From NCBI RefSeq assembly GCF_001682385.1, contig NZ_CP016210.1, positions 1,364,001-1,428,000 on the forward strand: a stretch of 64,000 nt of DNA, given 5' to 3'. Shown one piece after another: positions 10,025-20,773 of the stretch. Under the pieces are notes generated by a model that was not told the origin of the DNA, searched no databases, and saw only the letters and a list, made by a program, of their open reading frames with translations. Position 1 is the first letter of the stretch, and the number at the start of each line of letters is the position of its first letter. The stretch is from Azoarcus olearius (lineage in GTDB: Bacteria; Pseudomonadota; Gammaproteobacteria; Burkholderiales; Rhodocyclaceae). A program made the translations under genes and the position numbers.

Positions 10025-11884
10025 TCAACTATTGTGCGGATAGACCGCCTCAATCGCGGCGAGGATTCCGGTCTTGTCGAGGCCGACCGAGGCGAGCAAC
10101 TGGGCCTGATCGCCGTGGTCGATGAAGCGGTCGGGCAGGCCGAGCCGCAGCACGCGGGGGCGCTGCGGCAGCGTATCGACGAAGCGCGCGACTTCGCTGC
10201 CGGCGCCACCGATCACCGCATTCTCTTCGACGGTTACCAGCAACGCGTGGTTCGCGGCCAGTTCGGCGATGAGTGCTTCGTCCAGCGGTTTGACGAAGCG
10301 CATGTTGGCCACCGAAGCGTCGAGCGCTTCGCCCACTTCCAGTGCCACGCCGAGCATGCTGCCGAAGGCGAGCACGGCAATGCGCGTGCCGTGGCGGCGG
10401 ATTTCGCCCTTGCCGATCGGCAGCGCCGTCATCTGCTCGAGCGGCACCACCCCCGAGCCGCCACCGCGCGGATAGCGCACCGCGGTAGGGCCGTCGTGGC
10501 AGACCGCGGTGTAGAGCATCTGGCGGCACTCGTTTTCGTCCGCCGGCGCCATCACCACCAGATTGGGGACACAGGCGAGGAAGGAGAGATCGAAGGCGCC
10601 GTGGTGGGTGGCGCCGTCGGCGCCGACCAGGCCGCCACGGTCGATCGCGAGCACCACCGGCAGGTTCTGCAGCGCGATGTCGTGGATCAGCTGGTCGTAG
10701 GCGCGCTGCAGGAAGGTGGAGTAGATCGCCACCACCGGCTTCAGGCCTTCACAGGCGAGGCCGGCGGCGAAGGTCAGCGCGTGCTGCTCGGCGATGCCGA
10801 CGTCGTAATAGCGGTCGGGGAAGCGCTGCGCGAACTCCACCAGGCCCGAGCCTTCGCGCATGGCGGGCGTGATGCCGACGATGCGTGGGTCGGCGGCCGC
10901 GATATCGCACAGCCAGTCGCTGAACACCTGGGTGTAGGTGAGCTTGCCGCCGCTTTTTCCCGTCTGGATGCCGGCGGTGTGATCGAACTTCGACACCCCG
11001 TGGTACAGGATCGGGTCGGCCTCGGCGAGCTTGTAGCCCTGGCCCTTCTTGGTGATCACGTGCAGGAACTGCGGGCCCTTGAGCTTGCGGATGTTCTGCA
11101 GCGTGGGGATCAGCGCGTCGAGGTCGTGGCCGTCGATCGGGCCGTAGTAATGGAAGCCGAATTCCTCGAACAGCGTGCCCGGCGCGATCATGCCCTTGGC
11201 GTATTCCTCGACCTTGCGCGCAAGCTCGGCCATCGGCGGCACCGTGCCCAGCACCTTTTCGCCGACGCGGCGCGCGGCGTTGTAGGTGGAGCCGGACATC
11301 AGCCGGGCGAGGATCTTGGTGAGCGCGCCGACCGGCGGCGAGATCGACATCTCGTTGTCGTTGAGGATGACGAGCAGGTTCGCATCCATGTCGCCGGCGT
11401 TGTTGAGCGCCTCGAAGGCCATGCCGGCCGACATCGCGCCGTCGCCGATCACCGCGATCGCGCGGCGGTCTTCGCCGCGGTCGCGGGCGGCCACCGCCAT
11501 GCCGAGCGCGGCCGAGATCGAGGTGGAGGAATGCGCGGTGCCGAAGGTGTCGTACTCGCTTTCGCAGCGGCGCGGAAATCCCGAGATGCCGCCCCAGTGG
11601 CGCAGCCCGCTCATCGCCTCGCGGCGGCCGGTGAGGATCTTGTGGCCGTAGGTCTGGTGTCCGACGTCCCACACGATGCGGTCGTCCGGGGTGTTGAAGA
11701 CGTAGTGCAGCGCGATCGTCAGTTCGACCGTGCCGAGGTTGGACGACAGGTGGCCGCCGGTCTTCGATACCGATTCGATCAGGAAGGCGCGGAGTTCAGA
11801 GGCGACTTGGGCAAGCTCGCGGCGCTCGGTGGCGCGGAGGTCTGCCGGCGAACCGATGCGTTCCAGGTGCGGATACGGTGACAT
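10025..11884 (-). CDS. dxs: 1-Deoxy-D-xylulose-5-phosphate synthase
   Basis: Thiamine-diphosphate enzyme joining pyruvate and glyceraldehyde 3-phosphate, the first step of the MEP isoprenoid pathway. 619 residues, the family length. Motifs: [12 protein letters not shown] near the N-terminus, the ThDP motif [19 protein letters not shown], and the transketolase-type central domain [20 protein letters not shown]. It follows ispA by 27 bp in the probable operon xseB-ispA-dxs, a common arrangement in proteobacteria. The last enzyme for isoprenoid precursors, IspH, is also in this window at 14.7-15.6 kb. Confidence 0.97.
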   Translation of the reverse strand: MSPYPHLERIGSPADLRATERRELAQVASELRAFLIESVSKTGGHLSSNLGTVELTIALHYVFNTPDDRIVWDVGHQTYGHKILTGRREAMSGLRHWGGISGFPRRCESEYDTFGTAHSSTSISAALGMAVAARDRGEDRRAIAVIGDGAMSAGMAFEALNNAGDMDANLLVILNDNEMSISPPVGALTKILARLMSGSTYNAARRVGEKVLGTVPPMAELARKVEEYAKGMIAPGTLFEEFGFHYYGPIDGHDLDALIPTLQNIRKLKGPQFLHVITKKGQGYKLAEADPILYHGVSKFDHTAGIQTGKSGGKLTYTQVFSDWLCDIAAADPRIVGITPAMREGSGLVEFAQRFPDRYYDVGIAEQHALTFAAGLACEGLKPVVAIYSTFLQRAYDQLIHDIALQNLPVVLAIDRGGLVGADGATHHGAFDLSFLACVPNLVVMAPADENECRQMLYTAVCHDGPTAVRYPRGGGSGVVPLEQMTALPIGKGEIRRHGTRIAVLAFGSMLGVALEVGEALDASVANMRFVKPLDEALIAELAANHALLVTVEENAVIGGAGSEVARFVDTLPQRPRVLRLGLPDRFIDHGDQAQLLASVGLDKTGILAAIEAVYPHNS

Positions 11885-11911
11885 GGGCGGTCAGGGGCGG
11901 TGGGGCTGGGG

Positions 11912-12814
11912 TCAGAAGGGCCGATGCACGATGTAATTGGCGAGGGCGGCGAGATGGCCGGCGCGCGCGCCGAGCGGTTCGAGCGCCGCGAGCGCTTCGG
12001 CCAGCATGTCTTGGGCAAGTCGCCGGGCGTCGGCGACGCCGAGCAGGCTGACATAGGTGGGTTTGTCGTGGTCCGCATCCTTGCCTGCAGTCTTGCCGAG
12101 CGTGGCGGTGTCGGCCTCGGCGTCGAGGATGTCGTCCACCACCTGGAACAGCAGGCCGGTGAGTTTGGCGTAGCGGTCCAGCCGCTCCAGCGTTTCGCCA
12201 TCCACCGTGCCGGCCTGCGCGCCCAGCAGCACCGAGCAGCGGATCAGTGCGCCGGTCTTGTGGATGTGCATGAATTCGAGTTCGCGCAGGTCGAGCTGGC
12301 GCCCGACCGCGGCGAGGTCGATCGCCTGGCCCCCGGCCATTCCGCGCGAACCGGATGCCATCGCCAGCAGGCCGATCATGCCGAGCTGGCGGGTGGGCAT
12401 GTCGGTGACCGGCGCGGAGGCGAGCACCTGGAAGGCGAGCGTCTGCAGCGCGTCGCCCACCAGCAGCGCGGTGGCGTCATCGTATTCGACGTGCACCGTG
12501 GGCTTGCCGCGGCGCAGGACGTCGTCGTCCATGCAGGGCATGTCGTCGTGAACCAGCGAATAGGCGTGGATCAGTTCGACCGCGCAGGCGATGCGGTCCA
12601 GCCGTTCGGGCTGGGCGCCGCCGATTGCGCCGGCGGCGTGCACCAGCAGCGGCCGCACCCGCTTGCCGCCGCCGAGCACCGCATAGCGCATGGCTTCGTG
12701 CAGGCGTTCCGGGGCTATCGTGGGTTCGGGCAGCACGCCCGCCAGCGCGGCTTCGGTGCGTTGCTGGATGGCGCCCATCCAGGCGGCGAAGTCCTGCGGG
12801 GAAAGGGCGGTCAT
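11912..12814 (-). CDS. ispA: Farnesyl diphosphate synthase
   Basis: Prenyl transferase condensing IPP with DMAPP and GPP. The ATG at 12814 with AGGAG upstream gives 300 residues. First Asp-rich motif DDMPCMDDD, second DDILD (in FQVVDDILDAE), plus GGGKRVRPLL and the Lys-Pro-Thr block RRGKPTVH. Its ATG overlaps the xseB stop (ATGA), so translation is coupled. Product length (C15) is inferred from similarity to IspA. Confidence 0.96.
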   Translation of the reverse strand: MTALSPQDFAAWMGAIQQRTEAALAGVLPEPTIAPERLHEAMRYAVLGGGKRVRPLLVHAAGAIGGAQPERLDRIACAVELIHAYSLVHDDMPCMDDDVLRRGKPTVHVEYDDATALLVGDALQTLAFQVLASAPVTDMPTRQLGMIGLLAMASGSRGMAGGQAIDLAAVGRQLDLRELEFMHIHKTGALIRCSVLLGAQAGTVDGETLERLDRYAKLTGLLFQVVDDILDAEADTATLGKTAGKDADHDKPTYVSLLGVADARRLAQDMLAEALAALEPLGARAGHLAALANYIVHRPF

Positions 12815-13065
12815 GCGCACTCCTGGCTGCCGTGGGCGTTGGTGTCGATGCGCAGCTCGACGAGTTCGCCGCCTTCGAGCTGGCGGATGCGCTGTTCGGC
12901 GCCGCTCAGCGTTTCCTGGCAGAACTTCAGCAGGCCGACGCCCCGCTGGTAGCGCGCCAACGCGTCTTCGAGGCTGAGCTGGCCGGATTCCATCTGTTGC
13001 ACGATGGTTTCCAGCTCGGCGACGGCGGCTTCGAAGGAGGTGGGCGATGACGCCGGCTTGGGCAT
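12811..13065 (-). CDS. xseB: Exodeoxyribonuclease VII small subunit
   Basis: 84 residues from the ATG at 13065, matching the family length of about 80. The core SFEAAVAELETIVQQMESGQ and LEDALARYQRGVGLLKFCQ is the diagnostic two-helix XseB pattern. An upstream ATG at 13128 would add a Pro-rich N-terminus without family support. First gene of xseB-ispA-dxs; the promoter must lie in the short divergent gap before the Rieske oxygenase gene. Confidence 0.93.
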   Translation of the reverse strand: MPKPASSPTSFEAAVAELETIVQQMESGQLSLEDALARYQRGVGLLKFCQETLSGAEQRIRQLEGGELVELRIDTNAHGSQECA

Positions 13066-13194
13066 GGACGGGGCGCGGGACGGGGACGGAAAGGGGGGAA
13101 AATAACCGATCGCGCGTCTGGCGGTCAAACGGCTTCTGGCTTAGAATACCCTGTTTATTTTTCCGGATTTCTGGTCCAGAAAGGGGGTTCGGGG

Positions 13195-14295
13195 ATGTCC
13201 GACATCGCTTCCACGGCTCGGCTGGCGCCGGCGGTTTCTCAACTGCCGGTGTCATCGTACTTCGACGAGAAGGTCTTCGAACTGGAGAAGAAACTCCTCT
13301 TCGATGCCGGTCCGGGGTACGTTGGCCACGAGCTGATGGTGCCCGAAGTCGGCAACTACCGTTCGCTCGAATGGCTGGACCACTCCAAGCTGCTGTTCCG
13401 CACCGAGGCGGGCGTGCATCAGCTGTCCAACATCTGCCGCCACCGCCAGGCGATCATGCTGCAGGGCGCGGGCAAGACCGAGCACATCGTGTGCCCGATC
13501 CACCGCTGGACCTACGATCAGCAGGGCAGCCTGCTGGGCGCGCCGCACTTTCCGGACAATCCCTGCCTCAACCTCAAGCGCGACGTGCTGGAGAACTGGC
13601 ATGGCCTGCTGTTCAAGGGGCCGCGTTCGGCCAATGCCGATCTGGCTGGCATGCAGGTGGCGCAGGAGCTGGATTTTTCCGGCTACAAGCTCGACCGCGT
13701 CGAGATCCACCAGTGCAATTACAACTGGAAGACCTTCATCGAGGTCTATCTCGAGGACTACCACGTGGTGCCCTACCACCCGGGCCTGGGTAATTTCGTC
13801 ACCTGCGACGATCTGACCTGGCAGTTCGGCGACTGGTATTCGGTGCAGCGCGTGGGCGTGACCTCGCTCGCCAAGCCGGGCTCGGCGACCTACGCCAAGT
13901 GGCACAAGGCGGTGCAGGAGTACTACGGCGAGAAGAAGCCGGCCCACGGCGCGATCTGGCTGACCTACTACCCCAACATCATGGTGGAGTGGTATCCGCA
14001 TGTGCTGGTGGTGAGCACGCTGATCCCGACCGATGTGGACAAGACCACCAACGTGGTCGAGTTCTACTACCCGGAAGACATCGTGGAGTTCGAGCGCGAG
14101 TTCGTGGAGGCCGAGCAGGCCGCCTACATGGAAACCGCAATCGAGGACGACGACATCGGCGAGCGCATGGACCGCGGCCGTCTGGCGCTGCTGAAGGAAG
14201 GGCGCAACGAGGTCGGTCCCTACCAGTCGCCGTACGAGGACGGGATGCAGCATTTCCATGAGTTCTACCGGCGGATCATGGAGCCGAATGTCTGA
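13195..14295 (+). CDS. Rieske non-haem iron oxygenase, alpha subunit, substrate unknown
   Basis: 366 residues. Rieske cluster ligands C81-x-H83 and C100-x2-H103, then a catalytic domain with the mononuclear iron motif around H190-x4-H195 (EDYHVVPYH) and a downstream Asp. No reductase, ferredoxin or beta subunit gene is next to it, so it must borrow electron carriers. The sequence is like proteins annotated as aromatic ring-hydroxylating dioxygenase, but the single-subunit layout also fits demethylases or carnitine/choline-type oxygenases. It is divergent from xseB-ispA-dxs. A TAGAAT hexamer at 13142-13147 may be its -10; no good -35 is seen. A terminator follows. Confidence 0.88.
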   Translation: MSDIASTARLAPAVSQLPVSSYFDEKVFELEKKLLFDAGPGYVGHELMVPEVGNYRSLEWLDHSKLLFRTEAGVHQLSNICRHRQAIMLQGAGKTEHIVCPIHRWTYDQQGSLLGAPHFPDNPCLNLKRDVLENWHGLLFKGPRSANADLAGMQVAQELDFSGYKLDRVEIHQCNYNWKTFIEVYLEDYHVVPYHPGLGNFVTCDDLTWQFGDWYSVQRVGVTSLAKPGSATYAKWHKAVQEYYGEKKPAHGAIWLTYYPNIMVEWYPHVLVVSTLIPTDVDKTTNVVEFYYPEDIVEFEREFVEAEQAAYMETAIEDDDIGERMDRGRLALLKEGRNEVGPYQSPYEDGMQHFHEFYRRIMEPNV

Positions 14296-14465
14296 GTGAT
14301 TTGTTGGCGGACTGAGGGTTTGCGCGGCTGCGATACGCGCCGCACGGGGTAGTTGCTCCGGCGGCTGAACTCGCTCGCTGCGCTCACTCGGCCGTCCTCG
14401 CCGCCTCCACAAATACCCCGCACGTCGCTTTTGGCAGTGAGTGTCAGGCGCAAGCCCAAGAAGCA

Positions 14466-14496
14466 GAAAGGCCCCGGTAGGGCCTTTCGCATTTTT
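14466..14496 (+). terminator. Rho-independent terminator
   Basis: GAAAGGCCC (14466-14474), loop CGGTA, GGGCCTTTC (14480-14488), then GCATTTTT. It is 170 bp after the Rieske oxygenase stop. Confidence 0.85.
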
Positions 14497-14530
14497 GACG
14501 TCTGAGTGCCTGCTGCATTCAAGCGGTGGG

Positions 14531-14606
14531 CGGGAGGTTTGCAGAGCGGGCGAGGACTGTCCGAGCCCGCAGGGCGAGTTCCGCAGCCCGCGGCGCAAAC
14601 CTCCCG
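14531..14606. repeat. 76-nt inverted-repeat element
   Basis: Perfect 12-bp arms CGGGAGGTTTGC (14531-14542) and GCAAACCTCCCG (14595-14606) enclose 52 nt with internal GCGGGC / GCCCGC complementarity. It has no coding frame and no T-run. It may be a small repeat family or a stem-loop at the end of ispH transcripts. Confidence 0.55.
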
Positions 14607-14666
14607 TGCGCCGCGTTTGACGCAACTAAGGCGACAAGCGGCGCTTGCAAGAGAGCTGCAGCCCGC

Positions 14667-15605
14667 TCAGCGCGCCTCCTGCAGCTCCTTCGGCAGCGGG
14701 AAGGTCACCTTCTCCGGCACGCCGTCCAGATTGCGCACCGAAGCGCCGGAGAGCGCCTTGAGCCGTTCGATCACCTCCGCCACCAGCACTTCCGGCGCCG
14801 ACGCTCCGGCAGTGACGCCGATGCGGCGCTTGCCTTCGATCCAGGCCGGGTCGATGCCCGCGGCGTTATCCACCAGATAGGCCGGCACGCCGCGCAACTC
14901 GGCCACTTCGCGCAAGCGGTTGGAGTTGGAGCTGTTCTTCGAGCCGACCACGAACACCACGTCCGCGTGCGGCGTCATGAACTTCACCGCGTCCTGGCGG
15001 TTCTGCGTGGCGTAGCAGATGTCGTCCTTCTTCGGCCCCATGATGTTGGGGAAGCGCTCGCGCAGCGCGGTGACGATGGCCGCCGCGTCATCCACCGACA
15101 GCGTCGTCTGCGTTACATACGCCAGCTTGTCGGGGTCGGCCACCTGCAGGTTCGCCACGTCGGCCGCAGTTTCCACCAGGTGGATGCCGTCCTTCACCTG
15201 GCCCATCGTGCCTTCGACCTCCGGATGCCCCTTGTGGCCGATCATCACCAGCTCGCGGCCCTGCTCGCGCATCCGGCCAACCTCGATGTGCACCTTGGTC
15301 ACCAGCGGGCAGGTCGCATCGAACACGCGCAGGCCGCGCTTGTCGGCCTCTTCGCGCACCGCCTGCGACACGCCGTGGGCGCTGAAGATCACCGTGTTGC
15401 CGGTCGGCACCTCGTCCAGTTCCTCGACGAAGACGGCGCCCTTGGCGCGCAGGTCGTCGACCACGAACTTGTTGTGCACGACCTCGTGGCGGACGTAGAT
15501 CGGCGCGCCGAAGCGCTGCAACGCCCGTTCCACGATCTCGATCGCGCGCTCGACGCCTGCGCAGAAGCCGCGCGGGTTGGCGAGCAGGATTTCGTTGTTG
15601 TCCAT
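14667..15605 (-). CDS. ispH: 4-Hydroxy-3-methylbut-2-enyl diphosphate reductase
   Basis: Iron-sulfur enzyme making IPP and DMAPP in the last MEP step. 312 residues with the three cluster cysteines C15 (NPRGFCAGV), C99 (FDATCPLV) and C197 ([11 protein letters not shown]), and the SNSNRL block. It is the last gene of the conserved block ribF-ileS-lspA-fkpB-ispH, 29 bp after fkpB. Confidence 0.97.
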   Translation of the reverse strand: MDNNEILLANPRGFCAGVERAIEIVERALQRFGAPIYVRHEVVHNKFVVDDLRAKGAVFVEELDEVPTGNTVIFSAHGVSQAVREEADKRGLRVFDATCPLVTKVHIEVGRMREQGRELVMIGHKGHPEVEGTMGQVKDGIHLVETAADVANLQVADPDKLAYVTQTTLSVDDAAAIVTALRERFPNIMGPKKDDICYATQNRQDAVKFMTPHADVVFVVGSKNSSNSNRLREVAELRGVPAYLVDNAAGIDPAWIEGKRRIGVTAGASAPEVLVAEVIERLKALSGASVRNLDGVPEKVTFPLPKELQEAR

Positions 15606-15634
15606 CTGTTCTCTCTGTGGGCGACGGCGCGTGC

Positions 15635-16063
15635 TCAGGACGTGCCGATGACCTTCACCTCGAAGCGGATCGCCTTGCCCGCCAGCGGGTGGTTGAAGTC
15701 GATCAGTGCCGACTGTTCGTCGATCTCGCGCACCAGGCCGGAATAGCGCGAACCATCCGGCGCGGTGAACTCCATGATCGACATCGGTTCGATCTCCTCG
15801 TTCGGCATGTGCTCGCGCTTCACGCGTTCCACCAGTTCGGCGCGATGCGGGCCGAAGGCGTTCTCGGGCTCCAGCTCGAAGACGTGGTTGCTGCCGATCT
15901 CCAGGCCGATGATGAGCTGCTCCATCGCCGGCAGCATTTCGCCGGCGCCAAGCTGCAGCGTGGCCGGCGTTGCCTCGAAGGTGCTGATCAGCGGCTGGCC
16001 GTTGGGCAGGGTGATGCGGTAGTGCAGGGTGACGAGGCTGTTGGCGGCAACGGTCTGGCTCAC
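15635..16063 (-). CDS. fkpB: FKBP-type peptidyl-prolyl isomerase, SlpA/FkpB type
   Basis: 142 residues of the SlyD/SlpA-like FKBP group, with the substrate-binding flap inserted between the first and last strands. Blocks seen: [51 protein letters not shown] and [18 protein letters not shown]. Start codon is GTG at 16063, overlapping the lspA stop (GTGA). It sits between lspA and ispH as in many proteobacteria. Confidence 0.94.
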   Translation of the reverse strand: MSQTVAANSLVTLHYRITLPNGQPLISTFEATPATLQLGAGEMLPAMEQLIIGLEIGSNHVFELEPENAFGPHRAELVERVKREHMPNEEIEPMSIMEFTAPDGSRYSGLVREIDEQSALIDFNHPLAGKAIRFEVKVIGTS

Positions 16064-16590
16064 GAGGGACGCTCCGGGCTGGCTTCAGGCTTGTGCTTGC
16101 CGGCGCGCAGTTGCGCCCACAGCATCAGCCCCACGCCGAGGGTGATCGCCGAATCGGCGAGGTTGAACGCCGGCCAGCCGTAGCGGCCAGCGTGGAAATA
16201 CAGGAAATCGACCACCGCGCCGTGCAGCAGGCGATCGACCACGTTGCCGATCGCGCCGCCGATGATCAGCGCGAAAGCGGCCGGCAGCAGCCGTTCCTCG
16301 CGATGCTGGTGCATCAGCGCCAGCAGCCAGCCGCAGATCACCACCGCGAGGCCGGTGAAGAACCAGCGCTGCCAGCCGGAGTGTTCCGCGAGGAAGCTGA
16401 AGGCCGCGCCGCGGTTGAACACCAGCACCAGGTCGAAGAAGCCGGTGACGGGGATCACCTCGCCGTACTGCATGGTGGCGAGCACCACCTGCTTGGTCAG
16501 CTGGTCCAGCCCCATGACCACGGCGGCCAGCACCAGCCAGGGCAGCATCGCGACGAAGGCCGGGCGTTGGCCCGCTTGCAGATCAGGCAT
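16060..16590 (-). CDS. lspA: Lipoprotein signal peptidase
   Basis: Aspartyl protease of the inner membrane that cuts prolipoproteins before the lipidated Cys. 176 residues, four hydrophobic segments. The catalytic Asp residues are in [16 protein letters not shown] and FNLADSAI; the conserved N and R appear in [11 protein letters not shown]. It overlaps ileS by 8 bp and fkpB by 4 bp. Confidence 0.96.
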   Translation of the reverse strand: MPDLQAGQRPAFVAMLPWLVLAAVVMGLDQLTKQVVLATMQYGEVIPVTGFFDLVLVFNRGAAFSFLAEHSGWQRWFFTGLAVVICGWLLALMHQHREERLLPAAFALIIGGAIGNVVDRLLHGAVVDFLYFHAGRYGWPAFNLADSAITLGVGLMLWAQLRAGKHKPEASPERPS

Positions 16591-19381
16591 GCGTGCGGGT
16601 CTCGCCGGCGCCGTACAGGTTGTCCGCGCAGCGGGCGCACAGCGTGGGGTGTTCGGCGTTGTGGCCGACGTCGTCGGTGTAGTGCCAGCAGCGTTCGCAC
16701 TTTGTCCGCGCGCTCGGCGTGGCGACGATGGCTTCGGCCTCGGCGCTGGCCGCTTCCAGCAGCGTGGCCCGCGAAGTCATCGTGACGAAGCGCAGGTCTT
16801 CGCCCAGGCTCTGCATCGCGGTGTACTTGTCGGCCGTCAGGCGCAGTTCCAGTTCGGCCTGCAGCGAGGCGCCGACCTTGCCTTCGGTGCGCAGCGCCTC
16901 GATCACCTTCAGCGCCTCGGCGCGCACCGCGCGGATGGTCTCCCAGCGCGCCACCAACCCGGCTTCGCCTTCCTGCGCCGGCAGCGCGTGGAAGGTGTGC
17001 AGCATCACGCTGTCTTCCTTGCCGGGGTTGAGCACCGCCCAGGCTTCCTCGGCGGTGAAGGAGAGGATGGGCGCCATCAGCTTCAGCAGCGTCTGGGTGA
17101 TGTGCCACAAGGCCGTCTGCGCCGCGCGCCGTGCCTGGCTGCCGGCGGCGGTGGTGTACAGGCGGTCCTTCAGGATGTCGAGGTAGAAGGCGCCGAGGTC
17201 TTCGGCGCAGAACACCTGCAGCGCCTGCACGATGCGGTGGAACTCGAACCGCGCGTAGTCGGCCTCGGCCTGCTGGGCGAGCTGGCGGGTGAAGGCGAGC
17301 GCGTAGCGGTCGATGTCCAGCCACTGCTCCAGCGGCACCGCATCCTTGCCGATGTCGAAGTCGGCGGTGTTGGCGAGCAGGAAGCGCAGCGTGTTGCGCA
17401 CGCGGCGATAGACCTCGACGACGCGGTCGAGGATTTCCTTGGAGATCGACAGCTCGCCCGAGTAGTCGGTGGAGGCCACCCACAGGCGCAGGATCTCGGC
17501 GCCCATCTTCTCGGACACCTCCTGCGGCAGGATGGTGTTGCCGAGCGACTTGGACATCTTGCGGCCCTGCTGGTCCACCGTGAAGCCGTGGGTGAGCAGC
17601 GCGTTGTAGGGCGGGTGGCCGTCGATTGCGCAGCCGGTCAGCAGCGAGGAATGGAACCAGCCGCGGTGCTGGTCCGAGCCTTCCAGGTAGAGGTCGGCGC
17701 GCGGGCCTTCGACGTGGCCGTCGTTGTGCGAACCGCGCAGCACATGCCAGTGGGTGGTGCCGGAATCGAACCAGACGTCCAGCGTGTCGCTGATCTTGTC
17801 GTACTGGGCCGCCTCGGCGCCGAGCAGTTCGGCGGCGTCGAGCTTGAACCACGCCTCGATGCCTTCCTGTTCGATGCGCTTGGCCACTTCTTCCATCAGC
17901 TCGACGGTGCGCGGATGCAGCTCGCCGGTTTCCTTGTGCAGGAAGAAGGGAATCGGCACGCCCCAGTTGCGCTGGCGCGAGATGCACCAGTCGGGCCGGT
18001 TGGCGATCATCGCGTGCAGGCGCGACTGGCCCCAGGCGGGGAAGAAGCGGGTGGCTTCCACGCCGCGCAGCGCGCGCTCGCGCAGCGTGCTGCCGTCGGC
18101 CACCGGCTTGTCCATGCCGACGAACCACTGCGCCGTGGCGCGGTAGATCAGCGGCGTCTTGTGGCGCCAGCAGTGCATGTAGCTGTGGGTGATTTTCGCT
18201 TCAGCCAGCAGGCACCCGACTTCGCGCAGCTTGGCGGTGATCTCGGGGTTGGCCTTCCAGATGTTCATGCCGCCGAAGAAGGGCAGGTCGGGCGCGTAGC
18301 GGCCGTCGCCCATCACCGGGGTCAGGATGTCGTCGCTCTGCATGCCATTGGCGCGGCAGGACTGGAAGTCTTCCAGGCCGTAGGCGGGTGCGCTGTGGAC
18401 CACGCCGGTGCCGGCGTCGAGCGTCACGTAGTCGCCCAGGAAGACCGGCGACAGGCGGTCGTAGAACGGATGGCGGAAGGCCACGCGGTCGAGCGCGGCA
18501 CCCTTGCAGGTGGCGACGATGCGGCCGTTCAGGCCGTAGCGTTCGAGGCAGGCGCCGACCAGGTCGTGCGCCAGCACCAGGTAGCGCTCGCCGGTATCGA
18601 CCAGCGCGTAGTCGAACTCCGGGTGCATGTTCAGCGCCTGGTTGGCGGGGATGGTCCAGGGCGTGGTCGTCCAGATCACCGCCAGCGCCGGCTTGGTCAG
18701 CGGCGCCAGACCGAAGGCGTCGGCGAGGCGGTCGGGCTCGGCACAGGGGAAGCCGACATCGACTGCCGGCGAGGCCTTGTCGGCGTATTCGACTTCCGCT
18801 TCGGCCAGCGCCGAGCCGCAGTCGAAGCACCAGTTCACCGGCTTCAGGCCCTTGAACACGTAGCCCGCCTTGACCATCTCGGCCAGCGCGCGCACTTCGC
18901 CCGCCTCGTTGGCGAAGTTCATCGTCAGGTAGGGGTTGTCCCAGTCGCCCAGCACGCCAAGGCGGATGAATTCCTTCTTCTGGATCTCGACCTGCTCGGC
19001 GGCGTAGGCGCGGCACAGCTCGCGCACCTTGTCGGCGGGCAGGTTCTTGCCGTGGGTGACTTCGACCTTGTGCTCGATCGGCAGGCCGTGGCAGTCCCAG
19101 CCGGGCACGTAGGGCGCGTCGAAGCCGGCCAGGGTTTTCGAGCGGACGATGATGTCCTTCAGGATCTTGTTCAGCGCATGGCCGAGGTGAAGATTGCCGT
19201 TGGCATAGGGCGGGCCGTCGTGCAGCACGAACTTGGGCCGGCCGGCGGCCGCCTTGCGGATCTTCTGGTAGAGCTTCTGCTGCTGCCACGCCGCGATCCA
19301 GCCGGGCTCGCGCTTGGGCAGGTCGCCGCGCATCGGAAAGGCGGTGTCGGGCAGGTTCAGCGTCTTGCGGTAGTCAGCCAT
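16583..19381 (-). CDS. ileS: Isoleucyl-tRNA synthetase
   Basis: 932 residues. The HIGH motif appears as HLGHALNKI in [17 protein letters not shown], the KMSKS loop as KMSKSLGN, and the C-terminal zinc site as [12 protein letters not shown] ... CARC. The editing domain is present ([13 protein letters not shown]). The bacterial type with C-terminal Zn site is expected in betaproteobacteria. The opposite strand carries a very long open frame, which is only a GC-bias shadow. Confidence 0.97.
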   Translation of the reverse strand: MADYRKTLNLPDTAFPMRGDLPKREPGWIAAWQQQKLYQKIRKAAAGRPKFVLHDGPPYANGNLHLGHALNKILKDIIVRSKTLAGFDAPYVPGWDCHGLPIEHKVEVTHGKNLPADKVRELCRAYAAEQVEIQKKEFIRLGVLGDWDNPYLTMNFANEAGEVRALAEMVKAGYVFKGLKPVNWCFDCGSALAEAEVEYADKASPAVDVGFPCAEPDRLADAFGLAPLTKPALAVIWTTTPWTIPANQALNMHPEFDYALVDTGERYLVLAHDLVGACLERYGLNGRIVATCKGAALDRVAFRHPFYDRLSPVFLGDYVTLDAGTGVVHSAPAYGLEDFQSCRANGMQSDDILTPVMGDGRYAPDLPFFGGMNIWKANPEITAKLREVGCLLAEAKITHSYMHCWRHKTPLIYRATAQWFVGMDKPVADGSTLRERALRGVEATRFFPAWGQSRLHAMIANRPDWCISRQRNWGVPIPFFLHKETGELHPRTVELMEEVAKRIEQEGIEAWFKLDAAELLGAEAAQYDKISDTLDVWFDSGTTHWHVLRGSHNDGHVEGPRADLYLEGSDQHRGWFHSSLLTGCAIDGHPPYNALLTHGFTVDQQGRKMSKSLGNTILPQEVSEKMGAEILRLWVASTDYSGELSISKEILDRVVEVYRRVRNTLRFLLANTADFDIGKDAVPLEQWLDIDRYALAFTRQLAQQAEADYARFEFHRIVQALQVFCAEDLGAFYLDILKDRLYTTAAGSQARRAAQTALWHITQTLLKLMAPILSFTAEEAWAVLNPGKEDSVMLHTFHALPAQEGEAGLVARWETIRAVRAEALKVIEALRTEGKVGASLQAELELRLTADKYTAMQSLGEDLRFVTMTSRATLLEAASAEAEAIVATPSARTKCERCWHYTDDVGHNAEHPTLCARCADNLYGAGETRTHA

Positions 19382-19395
19382 GGCAGTGGTCTTGG

Positions 19396-20394
19396 TCAGC
19401 CCCGCGGGCGCGGGAGGGTGATTGTTGAGTGATCTTGGGGGCGCGGCAGGCGCGGGCCGGCGGTGGGGTGGGCAGCCAGCCAGGCGCGCGCATCATCGGC
19501 GTCGCGGCCGATCTGCGCGGTGAGCGCGTCGAGCGAATCGAACCTGGCCTCGCCGCGCAGGCGGTGCAGGAAGTGCACCCGCAGGTGCGCACCGTAGCAG
19601 TCGCTGTTCCAGTCGAACAGGTTCACTTCCAGGCGCAGGCTGCCGGCGCTGTTGATCGTGGGGCGGATGCCCATGCTGGCGACGCCGTCCACCAGCCCGT
19701 CGGTCAGGCCCTCCACCCGCACCGCATACACCCCGGTGAAGGGCGGCTTGCGGTGCTTCATCTGCACGTTGGCGGTGGGGTAGCCGATGCGGCGGCCGAT
19801 CTTGTCGCCGTGGATCACGCGCCCGGCGATGCTGTAGGGGCGGCCGAGCAGGCGCTCGGCGTGGGCCATGTCGCCGTCGGCCAGCGCCGCACGCACCGCC
19901 GAGCTGGAAACGCGTTCGCCCTCGACATCCAGCGTGGCCATGGATTCCACCGCGAAGCCGTGGGCCGCGCCGGCCTGCTGCAGCATTGCGAAGTCGCCCG
20001 CGCGGCGCGCGCCAAAGCGGAAATCGTCACCGATATAGAGGTGGCGCACGCCGAGGCCGCGCACCAGCAGATCGTCGATGAAGGCTGTGGGCGAGAGCTG
20101 CGCGAGGCGGGCGTCGAAGCGGCAGACATGCACCCGGTCCACCCCGGCCGCGGCCAGCAGCAGCAGCTTTTCGCGCAGCGAAGCCAGGCGCGCGGGGGCG
20201 GCATCAGGAGCGAAGTACTCGCGCGGATGCGGCTCGAACGTGAGCACCACCGCGGGCAGGCCAAGGGCGCGCGCCTTGTCGGTGAGCAGCTTGAGCAGCG
20301 CCTGGTGGCCGCGATGCACGCCGTCGAAGTTGCCGATGGTGAGCACCGAAGGCTGCCGGGCGGCGTGGTCGGGAATCCCGCGTGAGACCTGCAT
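19396..20394 (-). CDS. ribF: Bifunctional riboflavin kinase / FAD synthetase
   Basis: 332 residues from ATG 20394. The N-terminal adenylyltransferase half has [16 protein letters not shown] and the [14 protein letters not shown] block VSSSAVR; the C-terminal kinase half has [11 protein letters not shown] and GVYAVRVEG. The TTG at 20415 in the same frame is rejected because a perfect TATAAT lies over it on the minus strand (20420-20415), probably the -10 of this promoter, though no good -35 is seen. ileS follows after 14 bp. Confidence 0.95.
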   Translation of the reverse strand: MQVSRGIPDHAARQPSVLTIGNFDGVHRGHQALLKLLTDKARALGLPAVVLTFEPHPREYFAPDAAPARLASLREKLLLLAAAGVDRVHVCRFDARLAQLSPTAFIDDLLVRGLGVRHLYIGDDFRFGARRAGDFAMLQQAGAAHGFAVESMATLDVEGERVSSSAVRAALADGDMAHAERLLGRPYSIAGRVIHGDKIGRRIGYPTANVQMKHRKPPFTGVYAVRVEGLTDGLVDGVASMGIRPTINSAGSLRLEVNLFDWNSDCYGAHLRVHFLHRLRGEARFDSLDALTAQIGRDADDARAWLAAHPTAGPRLPRPQDHSTITLPRPRG

Positions 20395-20535
20395 GACCGC
20401 CTGAAAAAGGCGCAATTATAGCGGCAAAGGCGGGCGTGGACGTGCGCCGCGGCGGCCCCTTCGTGGATGCCGCGGCGGAGCGCGAGGCCTTCGCGTGCCG
20501 CGCGCCGCGCGGGCGGGCCATGCGCTCGCGGTCCT

Positions 20536-20592
20536 GCTCCATTCCCGGACAGCGTGGCGGGTGATCCACGCCGGGCTGTCCGATTCTCGTAC
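20536..20592 (+). promoter_or_regulatory. Paired activator sites, unit A
   Basis: GCTCCATTCCCGGAC (20536-20550, weak left half) and GTCCGATTCTCGTAC (20578-20592) fit the shared dyad GTCS-N7-GGAC. Centres are 42 bp apart, about four helical turns. The second is 75 bp upstream of the -24 element. The same dyad precedes four other sigma-54 promoters in this window. Confidence 0.65.
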
Positions 20593-20658
20593 GCGCGCAC
20601 GGCGCCGGCCCTGTGGAATCCCGCGCAAGCGCGCGGCTTCGGTTCCCGCCGCGCAGCC

Positions 20659-20674
20659 TGGCGCGTCCTTTGCT
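20659..20674 (+). promoter_or_regulatory. Sigma-54 promoter, unit A (20774-21870)
   Basis: TGGCGCGTCCTTTGCT: GG (20660-20661) and GC (20672-20673) separated by 10 nt, with TTGCT at -12. It stands about 100 bp before the first gene. Confidence 0.8.
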
Positions 20675-20773
20675 GGAAGAGGGGTGAGGCGCTGGAACGA
20701 GCGTCCGATCTGCCGCCCGGTAAGAAACCGCGCTCACCGGCGGCAAGGCGACTACCCACACAAGGAGACGACC

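Larger units (their letters stand above)
14296..14666. other. Intergenic region after the Rieske oxygenase gene
   Basis: 371 bp with no credible gene. It holds the terminator at 14466-14496 and the 12-bp inverted repeat at 14531-14606. The first part has direct-repeat-like words such as CTCGCTCGCTGCGCTCACTC at 14369-14388, low-complexity GC-rich sequence of a kind common between genes. Confidence 0.5.

Noticed and set aside
13119..13147. Sigma-70 promoter for the Rieske oxygenase gene (TGGCGG-N17-TAGAAT)
   Set aside because: The -10 is fair but the -35 does not resemble TTGACA, so it was not listed as a feature.
16244..19432. Very long plus-strand frame opposite ileS
   Set aside because: Composition is a His/Val/Gly/Arg-rich GC shadow of ileS; ileS has full motifs and the right length.
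20416..20773. Short frames between ribF and the next gene
   Set aside because: No ribosome binding sites, Arg/Pro-rich shadow composition; the stretch is explained by activator sites and a sigma-54 promoter.
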